Shown: piece by piece, positions 17,830-24,874 of the stretch
Position numbering within the stretch: the stretch's first letter is position 1
How the letters are laid out: the number at the start of each line of letters is the position of its first letter
Assembly: GCA_020632755.1 (NCBI GenBank)
Contig: JACKEY010000017.1
Span: 1-64,000 of the forward strand
DNA from: Alphaproteobacteria bacterium
GTDB taxonomy: Bacteria; Myxococcota_A; UBA796; UBA2385
Length of the DNA stretch: 64,000 nucleotides
Direction of reading: 5' to 3'
The notes under the pieces: generated by a model
Seen by the model: only the letters and a program-made list of their open reading frames with translations
Databases searched by the model: none
Told to the model about the DNA's origin: nothing
Made by a program: the position numbers and the translations under genes

Positions 17830-19431
17830 ATGCTTCGCAGAGGTTTGCCTTGCCGCCTCGTCTCCATCGCGTTCTGCATCACCACTTGCCTTTCCGCATG
17901 CTCCGATGAGGACCTGCTGATCGACTACGCTGATGACGACATGCCAGACTCGTTCGTGCTGAGCGGCGGCCAGTGGCCGACTCAATCGCTGACATGGTGT
18001 CTTGACTACACCACCGCGGACCTCGATCTAACGGATGTCAATGCCGGCCTAATTCATGCCCTTGATAGCTGGGAAGCGGCATCTGGCTTGACCTTCTCCT
18101 ATACCCACCCCTGCAGCGGCTCGGATCTCGTGTTCTCCTTCGGGACGGGGGAGCATGGCGACGGCGCGCCGTTCGACGGTCCAGGAGGCGTCCTGGCTCA
18201 TGCGTGGCCGGTCGGCTCTGCCTACCAAGGCCAAACACACTTCGACGACGACGAGCAGTGGGGAACAGAGAGACGCGAGACCGGCGGCCAACCCATCGAC
18301 CTCCACTCGATCGCGCTTCACGAACTCGGCCATGCGTTGGGCATCGGCCACTCCGAGGACGAAGAGGCAGTGATGTACCCATACTACCGCGGCAGCAACC
18401 GTAGCCTCTCTGCCGATGATGTCGCCGCCGTCCAGGCGCTCTACAGTCAAGGCGACCTCACTTGCGAGTTTGTCGTTCAGAACCCAGGACCGGGCGACAC
18501 CTACGTCGTTGGCAACGACTACACGGTCACCTGGGACTCCCACAGCTGCGACGAGACCGTCCTAATCCACCTCTACGAGTCCGAGTCGCACTACGCAACA
18601 TTGGGCGCCAACGAGCCCAATAGTGGAACACTGGCGTTCAATCCCCCGCCCACCTTTGCGGAATCAGACGACTACCAAGTCTGCATCGCGCAAAGCGACG
18701 GCCAACATGGAACGTGTGGGCCCCGTTTCGGCATCGCGCACTCCGATGGAACTGCATCGATCGATGTGCAGTTTCCGGAGTCCGACGACCGCCTTTCAAT
18801 CGGAACAGAGTACTTCATCCTTTGGGGTTCGGATGGTGACGTAGGCTCCGTACTTGTACACCTCTATCGCGCCGGAGAGTACCTCTGGACAATCGCGGCT
18901 GAGACTCCCGACGACGGCGCACTATCGTTCACTCCTCCAGCGGAGCTACAGTACGATGTGGGAAGCGAGTATCAAGTGTGCGTTGCCGCTACCGATGGTC
19001 GAGCTGCAGATTGCGGCGGCCGGTTCGCCATCATGGGCGCGGATCCCCTCGCCGAGGTCCCGCTCACTCTGCGCTACTCCCCGCCAGTGCCTGTCGCAGA
19101 TACCATTGCACTCTCTGGTGAGCTTCTCGACTCCGGTGGATCATCGGTATGGCCGTGGTCTGACCTGGCAGTAGTCGATGATGCCGAGGCCATCGAGTGG
19201 AGCGCGACTGTGCCCTGGGCCTCAGAGCTGCGGGTCTCCACCGAGTACTCCTACGCCGGCGCAACTAGCTGGGGCTGCCTCTACGACGGCTCGGGGGACC
19301 CAGACGACCCGGCCAACTTCTTCGCCAACGGGGCCATGGAAGCCTGGGTTGACCACACGGAGGTCGAAGTGGAACTCGTGCAGGATCCCGCGTCTGATGG
19401 ATGCGGGTTTCTGGTCTCAGCAATCCGCTAG
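17830..19431 (+). CDS. Cassette 13: matrixin-type metalloprotease lipoprotein
   Basis: The product (533 residues) starts with a lipoprotein signal ending in LSAC (Cys24), so it should be anchored in an envelope membrane. Residues about 45-210 form a matrixin-like (M10-type) protease domain: HELGHALGIGHS provides three zinc His and the catalytic Glu, and VMYPYY supplies the Met-turn. Two similar domains of about 90 residues follow, each with YxVxWxS...VxIHLY and ending in CG-rFgI; they resemble the Ser/Thr-rich Kre9/KNH-type beta-sandwich. A final domain is unknown. AGGAG precedes the ATG. This is an unusually large secreted cargo for a cassette and the only one here with a clear extracytoplasmic enzyme. 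Confidence 0.88.
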   Translation: MLRRGLPCRLVSIAFCITTCLSACSDEDLLIDYADDDMPDSFVLSGGQWPTQSLTWCLDYTTADLDLTDVNAGLIHALDSWEAASGLTFSYTHPCSGSDLVFSFGTGEHGDGAPFDGPGGVLAHAWPVGSAYQGQTHFDDDEQWGTERRETGGQPIDLHSIALHELGHALGIGHSEDEEAVMYPYYRGSNRSLSADDVAAVQALYSQGDLTCEFVVQNPGPGDTYVVGNDYTVTWDSHSCDETVLIHLYESESHYATLGANEPNSGTLAFNPPPTFAESDDYQVCIAQSDGQHGTCGPRFGIAHSDGTASIDVQFPESDDRLSIGTEYFILWGSDGDVGSVLVHLYRAGEYLWTIAAETPDDGALSFTPPAELQYDVGSEYQVCVAATDGRAADCGGRFAIMGADPLAEVPLTLRYSPPVPVADTIALSGELLDSGGSSVWPWSDLAVVDDAEAIEWSATVPWASELRVSTEYSYAGATSWGCLYDGSGDPDDPANFFANGAMEAWVDHTEVEVELVQDPASDGCGFLVSAIR

Positions 19432-19530
19432 GGAAGCCAACCGCCTGTCACTCGTTCTTGCTCAGCATCCCGACTGCGCGGCGCCGCTCAGCCTCCTTCC
19501 AATCCGCAGCCGTCGATGTTCGTCATCCAA

Positions 19531-19701
19531 AGCTAACGAGCACTTGCAGCCGACGGCTGGAAGGGGTGGTGCCGGGTACTCGCGGCAGCGCGTCGTGGTG
19601 GTCCAGTCACTGCTCCCGCGCCCGACCAGCATCCGTGGTGCAGTCATGGTCAGGTGGGGGTTCGGGGCGTCCCGCGCCGCGGCTGAAATGCAGCGTTATG
19701 T
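19531..19701 (+). repeat. attC13, end of cassette 13
   Basis: R'' AGCTAAC is complementary to GTTAGCT at 17706-17712. R' is GTTATGT at 19695-19701. The centre resembles the attC5/attC8 subtype in its left part. Length 171 bp. Confidence 0.94.
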
Positions 19702-19725
19702 CCTGCACGGCCAACCTCCTCCCAG

Positions 19726-20316
19726 ATGGTCGCCATGCCTGAACTCTCGGCACTCCTGGACAGCCATCGCTCGCGACTTGTCTCACTCCTCTCGTCAGTC
19801 CCAGTTCGAGAGCCGCCGCCACCGTGGCGCCGGACGACCTTTCTTGCGGTCGGTGGACTGACCGAAGTCGGTTTCGGACGCCAGAGCGACCTCCTGCTCA
19901 TCGTGTCGAGCGCTGGGCGCGGACTCGTGGATTGCGCGTCCGGAGAGCTCGTTGGGAGAGATCGGCAGGAACCGGACGACGGCTGGTACGACGCAGCCGA
20001 GTTGTTGGCGTCCGGCATCGACCGGCTCGAGGACGAGTTGGTACCGATCGCAGGCTTGCACGGCGGCGGGTTGGCGCTGACGACTGACGACGGATGGGCG
20101 GTCACCGTGGCCTACCCAAACTGGCCTGAGGCGTGGGTCGTCCTCCAAGCAGGCTTCACACACATCTACATGGAGCCCACCCAGCCTGGACGGCACCTGC
20201 CTTCTTGCTCTCGGATCTTCCAGCAGGAGGAGGTCCGAGCAGCCGGATTCTCGCCAACCGGGCGCTCGTTGGTGGTTGCCACCAGCTCGGACGTCACCGC
20301 GTTCCATCGCGACTGA
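19726..20316 (+). CDS. Cassette 14: hypothetical soluble protein
   Basis: This is a 196-residue acidic protein with several beta-rich stretches (for example FLAVGGLTEVGFGRQSDLLL near residue 40). It has no recognised domain; an immunity-type protein of the SMI1/SUKH kind would fit its size and composition, but no signature is clear. Starts at 19726 or 19735 (ATG, same frame) are both possible because no strong ribosome binding site is visible. It is the only gene of this cassette in the attC direction. Confidence 0.62.
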   Translation: MVAMPELSALLDSHRSRLVSLLSSVPVREPPPPWRRTTFLAVGGLTEVGFGRQSDLLLIVSSAGRGLVDCASGELVGRDRQEPDDGWYDAAELLASGIDRLEDELVPIAGLHGGGLALTTDDGWAVTVAYPNWPEAWVVLQAGFTHIYMEPTQPGRHLPSCSRIFQQEEVRAAGFSPTGRSLVVATSSDVTAFHRD

Positions 20317-20468
20317 CGTCGTTTCCAGAGCGAGTCCTGAGCTGCCGGTGAATCTGGTCCACCCGCGCCGCCGTACCTTCTCGGGCAACGCTCAGGTTCA
20401 GTCCGCCCGCGGCTGATGGGCGCTACCGCCGCTGCGTAGTCAATTGCGCCTCGGACCCGCTCTGCTCC

Positions 20469-20525
20469 GACTGACGCACCGTCTTCACCCTCACTTCGTT
20501 CGGGCGGAAGCACGGATGGTCAGTC
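20469..20525 (+). terminator. Cassette palindrome copy c
   Basis: Outer arms GACTG and CAGTC, inner pairs CACCGTCTTC with GGAAGCACGG, and a CTCACTTCGTTCGGGC centre. It lies between two convergent genes and touches the stop of the leftward one, where a bidirectional terminator would be useful. Confidence 0.55.
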
Positions 20526-20878
20526 TACGCGTCGCTTCCATCCTCCGGAGTGTCGCGACCGGGCTGTGGAACCTGAACCGAGAATTCGCCTTCAGGCACT
20601 TCCACGAACTCCTGGTGGGGGGACTCGTAGTCATCGAAGACGCTGCCTTCGGTCGGGGGGACGACGACCCAGCCACTTTGGCCTCCAAGGAACGGTAGGC
20701 TGGTGTTCAGCCCCTTCATCGCGGACCCAAACCTCTCGGCACCCTCGCCCATTGGCTCGCCGCAACTCGTTGGGTCAGAGTTGTCCGTGTCTTGGGTGAC
20801 TCCAAACAGCCGTTCGTAGAGCACCTTCATGGCGGCAGCGAAGGCCATTATCAAAGCGAACCAAGCGAAGAACCCCAT
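20525..20878 (-). CDS. Cassette 14: small single-pass membrane protein
   Basis: This 117-residue protein has one N-terminal membrane helix (about residues 2-20) and an acidic, Pro/Glu-rich soluble tail that should face the periplasm or cytoplasm. No family is recognised. The ATG at 20878 is used; a GTG at 20887 would sit directly on the GGAGG motif and so is unlikely. It converges on the other gene of the cassette. Confidence 0.6.
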   Translation of the reverse strand: MGFFAWFALIMAFAAAMKVLYERLFGVTQDTDNSDPTSCGEPMGEGAERFGSAMKGLNTSLPFLGGQSGWVVVPPTEGSVFDDYESPHQEFVEVPEGEFSVQVPQPGRDTPEDGSDA

Positions 20879-21024
20879 CCTGGTCACCCTCCAGTTTGGT
20901 CAAGTCTACACCACCCGAACGCCGCCGATGACGAGGCCGGACGGCGACCGTGGGGCGGTCTTTGATGCTCGGAGCAAAGACCTGAGAAGGTAGTCGTGTT
21001 CGGCCCCGCTTCCAAAAGACCACG

Positions 21025-21196
21025 ACATAACGAGCACTTGCAGCCGGCCGCGGGAAGGTCTGGTGGCGGGTACGCGCGGCAGCGACCTGGTGCCGGGGGA
21101 AGACCTCTCCCGCGACCACCCATGGCTTTGCCCGCCGGTCCCGTTCAGGTGGGGGCTCGTGGCGTCTCGCGCGGCGGCTGAAGTGCAGCGTTAGCT
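21025..21196 (+). repeat. attC14, end of cassette 14
   Basis: R'' ACATAAC is complementary to GTTATGT at 19695-19701. R' is GTTAGCT at 21190-21196. Length 172 bp. Confidence 0.95.
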
Positions 21197-21258
21197 CCGC
21201 CTGACCGTCCAGCTTCGTGTGTTCCCTGCAGTCACCATCACGGGTGCCATCGCCGGTT

Positions 21259-21942
21259 CTACTGGGCAGCGATCCGCTGCATCCTCTCGAGGACCAGATC
21301 CACTCGCCCAGGTCCGGACGCGCGGGACACATGACCTGCGATTGCATCGGCGATCCACGGACTTGCGAGCACCCGTTCGCACCAGTCGGCCAGGAACTGG
21401 CGCACACCCGACGGTGCGGACCGCACTTCGTCGACGATGGTGTGTCGCCCGTCAAGCAGCGCCACGATGTCCTCGAAGTCCTTCGACAGGAGCAAGTCCC
21501 CACCGCCTCGGCTCTCGAATGCCGTGACTTTCGTGGCCAGATGGACCGGTGCAGCCACGACACGGATTCGGGCACCGCCTGGCAGTTCGACGACTTTGGC
21601 AGTGTCGATCGCAATGGCGAACCACGGGTTGTCTGTCCCCATGCCGCCATACGGCGTGGGCATCAGGTCCACGACCAGCCCTCGCCCTCGGTAGCGGCAG
21701 AGTGGGTCACCATCTTCCATCCCGGGCTGCATTCCGGCACCCATCAGCTTGCGGCACTCGGCCTGGTAGTCCTCGTAGCTCCCTGCCCGGACAATCACGT
21801 CGACGTCGATGGTCGGTCGGAGCTCTTCGCGGACCACGTCATCGACGTGCACGGCCAGCACGGTACCCCCGGCGAAAACGCCGTCGATTCCGGCCTGCTC
21901 GAGGAGGGCCGCCGCTTGGCGCATCATCTCGACGGGGTTCAT
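21259..21942 (-). CDS. Cassette 15: AbiEii-like nucleotidyltransferase (toxin)
   Basis: This 227-residue protein has the nucleotidyltransferase core: FAGGTVLAVH (G25-G26) followed by RPTIDVDVIV (D46-x-D48), the two metal-binding Asp, and later a strand with VVDLMPTPYG. The family includes AbiEii/AbiGii-type toxins, which modify tRNA or related substrates. It is the second gene of an ATGA-overlapping pair behind a DNA-binding protein, the AbiE order (antitoxin then toxin). Toxicity is inferred from family and layout. Confidence 0.78.
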   Translation of the reverse strand: MNPVEMMRQAAALLEQAGIDGVFAGGTVLAVHVDDVVREELRPTIDVDVIVRAGSYEDYQAECRKLMGAGMQPGMEDGDPLCRYRGRGLVVDLMPTPYGGMGTDNPWFAIAIDTAKVVELPGGARIRVVAAPVHLATKVTAFESRGGGDLLLSKDFEDIVALLDGRHTIVDEVRSAPSGVRQFLADWCERVLASPWIADAIAGHVSRASGPGRVDLVLERMQRIAAQ

Positions 21943-22457
21943 GGCGATCCCACCCGTGCTCGTAGGGCTTCCATCGCGAGAGCAGAGTCCCGCCGACGCC
22001 CCAGCCGGATGGCGTCGACGAGGGTCAGCACCTCATAGAGCTCGGGCGCCGACACCACCGTGCCAATCGCCTGCGGGTACAGCGGCTCAAGACCTTGGCC
22101 CACCATTGTGCCGTTCGGGGCCGGCCAGACAACCGCGGCCTCTGGACTGCTGCTCAATTCGGCCGACAACGCGGGCGCCGAATGGGCGGTTGGCACTCCT
22201 CGCGTTCGGCCCGCCAGCTCGACGAAGAAGCTCCAGCGGACGCCGTGCTCGACGAACTCCAGCAGGCCAGGCACATGCACCTGACGAGCCTCTGGCCGGT
22301 ACAGGCCGGCTCCCCTTGCTCTCTCCAGGGCGTAGAACAGGTACGACTGGCTGACGCCCATCCAAGCCGCGAGTGACTGAAAGGACCAGGACGGCTCTGA
22401 GCAGACCCGGACTGCGAGAACCGCGGCCAGGTCTTGGGGCTTGAGTGTGGCGTTCAT
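21939..22457 (-). CDS. Cassette 15: winged-HTH antitoxin/regulator
   Basis: This 172-residue protein has a helix-turn-helix near residues 25-50 (FQSLAAWMGVSQSYLFYALE) followed by a short wing. Its stop overlaps the start of the nucleotidyltransferase gene (ATGA, 21939-21942), indicating coupled translation. It is the likely repressor of the operon through the palindrome surrounding its own start codon. It resembles AbiEi in role and order, but sequence similarity to classical AbiEi cannot be judged here. Confidence 0.74.
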   Translation of the reverse strand: MNATLKPQDLAAVLAVRVCSEPSWSFQSLAAWMGVSQSYLFYALERARGAGLYRPEARQVHVPGLLEFVEHGVRWSFFVELAGRTRGVPTAHSAPALSAELSSSPEAAVVWPAPNGTMVGQGLEPLYPQAIGTVVSAPELYEVLTLVDAIRLGRRRDSALAMEALRARVGSP

Positions 22458-22492
22458 GATTCAAGAATGCTGAACGCCAGCTACGTTGTCAA
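22449..22492 (-). promoter_or_regulatory. Promoter and operator of the AbiE-like operon
   Basis: On the minus strand TTGACA (22487-22492) and CATTCT (22464-22469) are 17 bases apart. A perfect eight-base inverted repeat, GGCGTTCA and TGAACGCC, spans 22449-22478 and covers both the -10 and the ATG. The ATG lies six bases after the -10, again predicting a leaderless transcript. Confidence 0.68.
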
Positions 22493-22579
22493 CGGGCGGT
22501 GTTCGTTGCGCAGCAAGTTCGGACTCGGTGCGGCCGCGAGAGGACGCCGAACACAACAGCACATTCACCATCCACGGGA

Positions 22580-22749
22580 AGCTAACGGGCGCTTGCACCA
22601 GACGGCTGGAAGGGGTGGTGGCGGGTAGTCGCGGCGGCCGCAGGGTTCGGGACAGACGCCTCTCCCGCGACTCTCCGCCATCCTGGGCCTAGCGTTGCTA
22701 GGTGGTGGCTCGTAGCGTCTCGCGCCGCAGGTGAAGCGCAGCGTTATCC
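22580..22749 (+). repeat. attC15, end of cassette 15
   Basis: R'' AGCTAAC is complementary to GTTAGCT at 21190-21196. R' is GTTATCC at 22743-22749. The centre resembles attC4. Length 170 bp. Confidence 0.94.
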
Positions 22750-22761
22750 AGCAACCGCCTC

Positions 22762-24168
22762 CTACGAGTCCTCAACGAGACCGCGTCGATGGATGTCGAC
22801 CATTGGCCACCCAGGGGCCCCGTAGTCAACGACCATGCCGTCGAAACCCAACAGCGCCAGAGCCACCCGCATCACGAGCGTCTGCAGCACGCCCTCCAGA
22901 GTGAAGATCCGCGCCACGTCGATACTCTCGCGGTTCCGGTCGAGAACCCCCTCATGAATGGCCGCGTTCCTGCGCAGCAGCACCTCTTCCTCGGCGGCCG
23001 TAAGGTTGAGCCCAAGGTCGTTCAGCATCCGCTTGAAGCGGTCTTGCATGGCGCGGTTGTTCGCTGCCCATAGCTTTCCTTCGATCGAAGCCACCGTTGC
23101 TTGGTCGGCGCCATGTGCCAGAAGGGCGCTCTTGGCCTGCTTGATCACCGGCTTCATTGCCTTTCGAAACTCCCGGCGATCGAGGTATGTCGATGTCTCC
23201 CCACCAGCGGCCGCTCGAGAGTGTGCGGATGACAGCGTCTCGAAGGCAATGGACAGGCCTGCAAACCGCGCCTCCAGCACGGCCGCTTGCGCCGAGAAGG
23301 CGTGGTGGATCGCGACATCGAGAAGATGCGTGGCCCGCGCAACTCGGTACTTCTCCCAGAGCTGGGCGGCTACGTACCCGATGTGAGGGTTCGGGCCGGC
23401 CAAATCCCGGTATCCAAGCGGGCCCTGGCCCCCCGGGGTTCCTCGCGTGGGGATCCAATCGCGGTTCAACAGCGCACCGGATTCGTCGAACTCCTCGTGA
23501 CAGACGACGGTGAGAAGTCGACCCGACAGGAGGCTGAACAGATTGACCAAATCCGTTCGGTCCTCGTCAGGCAGCAGTTCCTGACTGCCCAACCACAGAA
23601 CTCTGCATGTCTCATCGTCGATCTTCTGAATTCGATAGACCGTCTGCCCGAGCTTCGTTGGCGCCCAGTCACGCCCCATACTCCCATCTGCACGAGTGGA
23701 CCAACGCGGCCAAAGGAGTATCTGGAATCCCTTGAGCACGAGGCCCGCCATGTGTGGGGCCTGATCCCGAATCCGCTGACGGCACCTCTGGGCGCTTCCC
23801 GACAGCTTGGCCGACGCAAAGTTGGACTCGCTGCCAGTGATTAGCACCCGGTCCAACTGGAAGTCACCTTCCTCCCCCGACGACTCGATGCCCAAATACG
23901 AGTCGTCGACCACCAAGACACCCGTCTGCCCGCCGTGGACTGCTTTGCTGAGCTCCTCCGCCGATTGGTGTGGAATTGGGCCGAGTGTCCACTGAATCCC
24001 CTCGGCTGTCTCGACGTGAACAGGCCCGGCTACCAGGCTGATCCCGTCGCGAACCACGCGTGCTTCTGCATCGACCACGAAGGGCCGCGGCGGTTGGCTC
24101 ACTCGGTCTCGGACTTCGGGCCCCAACTCCGGGAACTGACGTGTCGGCTCGTCCACATTGCTCTCCAT
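22762..24168 (-). CDS. Cassette 16: ApeA-like HEPN protein
   Basis: This 468-residue protein has a beta-rich N-terminal part (about 30-260) and a helical C-terminal HEPN domain (about 290-450). The active-site motif is R400-N-A-A-I-H405 within LLRRNAAIHEG. This two-part plan is that of ApeA-like antiphage proteins. It differs strongly from the cassette 12 protein, so the two are not recent copies. The gene fills the cassette and ends 12 bases from attC15. An RNA-cleaving defence effector is inferred. Confidence 0.74.
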   Translation of the reverse strand: MESNVDEPTRQFPELGPEVRDRVSQPPRPFVVDAEARVVRDGISLVAGPVHVETAEGIQWTLGPIPHQSAEELSKAVHGGQTGVLVVDDSYLGIESSGEEGDFQLDRVLITGSESNFASAKLSGSAQRCRQRIRDQAPHMAGLVLKGFQILLWPRWSTRADGSMGRDWAPTKLGQTVYRIQKIDDETCRVLWLGSQELLPDEDRTDLVNLFSLLSGRLLTVVCHEEFDESGALLNRDWIPTRGTPGGQGPLGYRDLAGPNPHIGYVAAQLWEKYRVARATHLLDVAIHHAFSAQAAVLEARFAGLSIAFETLSSAHSRAAAGGETSTYLDRREFRKAMKPVIKQAKSALLAHGADQATVASIEGKLWAANNRAMQDRFKRMLNDLGLNLTAAEEEVLLRRNAAIHEGVLDRNRESIDVARIFTLEGVLQTLVMRVALALLGFDGMVVDYGAPGWPMVDIHRRGLVEDS

Positions 24169-24218
24169 TAGGCGGCGGCAGTGCGGCTCTCCCCTACCTG
24201 GATAACGAGCATTTGCAG

Positions 24219-24337
24219 CCGGTGGGGCGGGAGATCCCGAACTCCCGGCACAGCGCCGCGAGGTTGGCTCCAGGCACCAGCGCCTTGAGCACGAATTCTT
24301 GTCGATGATCCATCAGGCAGGTCTCTTTGAACGGCAT
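24219..24337 (-). pseudogene. IS481-type transposase remnant, 5' end only
   Basis: From an ATG at 24337 the minus strand encodes MPFKETCLMDHRQEFVLKAL and later LAALCREFGISRPTG, the N-terminal HTH of IS481-family transposases. It stops being transposase-like where it meets the attC16 left arm. Only about 40 residues remain; the catalytic DDE core is missing. Confidence 0.8.
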
Positions 24338-24376
24338 GCCAGGGGCTAGCCAGGGACCCTCGTTCCGCTACAGACC

Positions 24377-24422
24377 TGTAAACCAAATTCTGGCGCGAAT
24401 GTGTAAACCAAATTGTGGCGCC
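24377..24422 (-). repeat. Tandem IS-end-like motif
   Basis: TGTAAACCAAATT occurs twice, 25 bases apart, each followed by (C/G)TGGCGC. Position upstream of the IS481-type remnant suggests one terminal region of that element with an internal duplicate. Confidence 0.55.
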
Positions 24423-24566
24423 GTACCTCGGGTGGCGCGAACGCGCTGAAGCCGGCTGGCGCCGGGGGGGAGACTTCTCCGGCGACCCACCACGGTCTGG
24501 CCCGCCGGTCCCGGTCAGGTGGGGGTTCGACAGACCTCGCGCCGAAGCTGACGTCCGGCGCGCTGG

Positions 24567-24874
24567 ATGGCCTGCCAGGGTCCGGCGCATCGGCCGATGC
24601 CATCGGAACCGCGGCCCGGGGCCGGCGAGCGGGCGTCGACCGGAGGCATGCGCGCTTGTCGGTCGAAGCTCGGTAGGCAGATCGCACTGCCTGGAGCGAT
24701 CCACCACCGGAGGGTTCGCCCGGATGATGCGCGATGGGGGCGCGGGCCAGCCCGGGTCGACTGGTTCCCTTGGTGGGTCTCGGCGGCCACCCGGGCCGGC
24801 GACGCCGATGGATGGCCCGCCCGGTCTCGGTCACCGGTCTCCGGCAGTCCTTCGAGATGCCGGGCTGGCGCCTC
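24567..24874. other. Junction between array and backbone, no gene seen
   Basis: GC-rich DNA without a believable coding region on either strand. The rightward open frames here continue as antisense of the next genes. Confidence 0.5.

Larger units (their letters stand above)
1..24566 (+). mobile_element. Distal part of a chromosomal integron cassette array
   Basis: Sixteen attC-like sites of one sequence family separate 15 complete cassettes; a partial cassette enters at the left edge. Cassette limits (G^TT to G): 319-1670, 1671-3172, 3173-4849, 4850-6338, 6339-7743, 7744-9167, 9168-10584, 10585-11985, 11986-14652, 14653-16053, 16054-17706, 17707-19695, 19696-21190, 21191-22743, 22744 to about 24560. 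The first bases of each cassette are complementary to its own R'' box, as expected if each was a circle closed by integrase. The extra unpaired base lies in the left arm, which I take as L'', so attC sites point rightward and the integrase should lie left of the window. No integrase is visible, so a CALIN (array without integrase) cannot be excluded. Confidence 0.93.
24200..24566 (+). repeat. attC16, interrupted and decayed, end of array
   Basis: R'' GGATAAC (24200-24206) is complementary to GTTATCC at the start of cassette 16, and the left arm GAGCATTTGCAGCCGG is intact. The site then breaks into IS481-like DNA. The right part resumes at about 24430 and keeps AGACTTCTCC and GTCAGGTGGGGGTTCG, but the expected GTT of R' is replaced by GGCGCGCTGG. 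The site is therefore unlikely to recombine and marks the array end. Confidence 0.85.

Noticed and set aside
153..22749. Repeated short frames with GRSLPPAPGGCRAYPPP- or SREKSSPGTRWLPR-like products
   Set aside because: They lie on the minus strand of each attC copy and recur because attC is repeated. No start signal or independent conservation is visible.
153..24566. CRISPR or plain dispersed-repeat interpretation of the 172-bp repeats
   Set aside because: Spacing is 1.2-2.5 kb with genes between, the unit is an imperfect palindrome with attC boxes, and cassette ends match their own R''. None of this fits CRISPR or a transposon family.
1..24566. Integron integrase gene
   Set aside because: No tyrosine-recombinase pattern was found on either strand of the array or just beyond 24.57 kb. 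It must be outside the window or absent.
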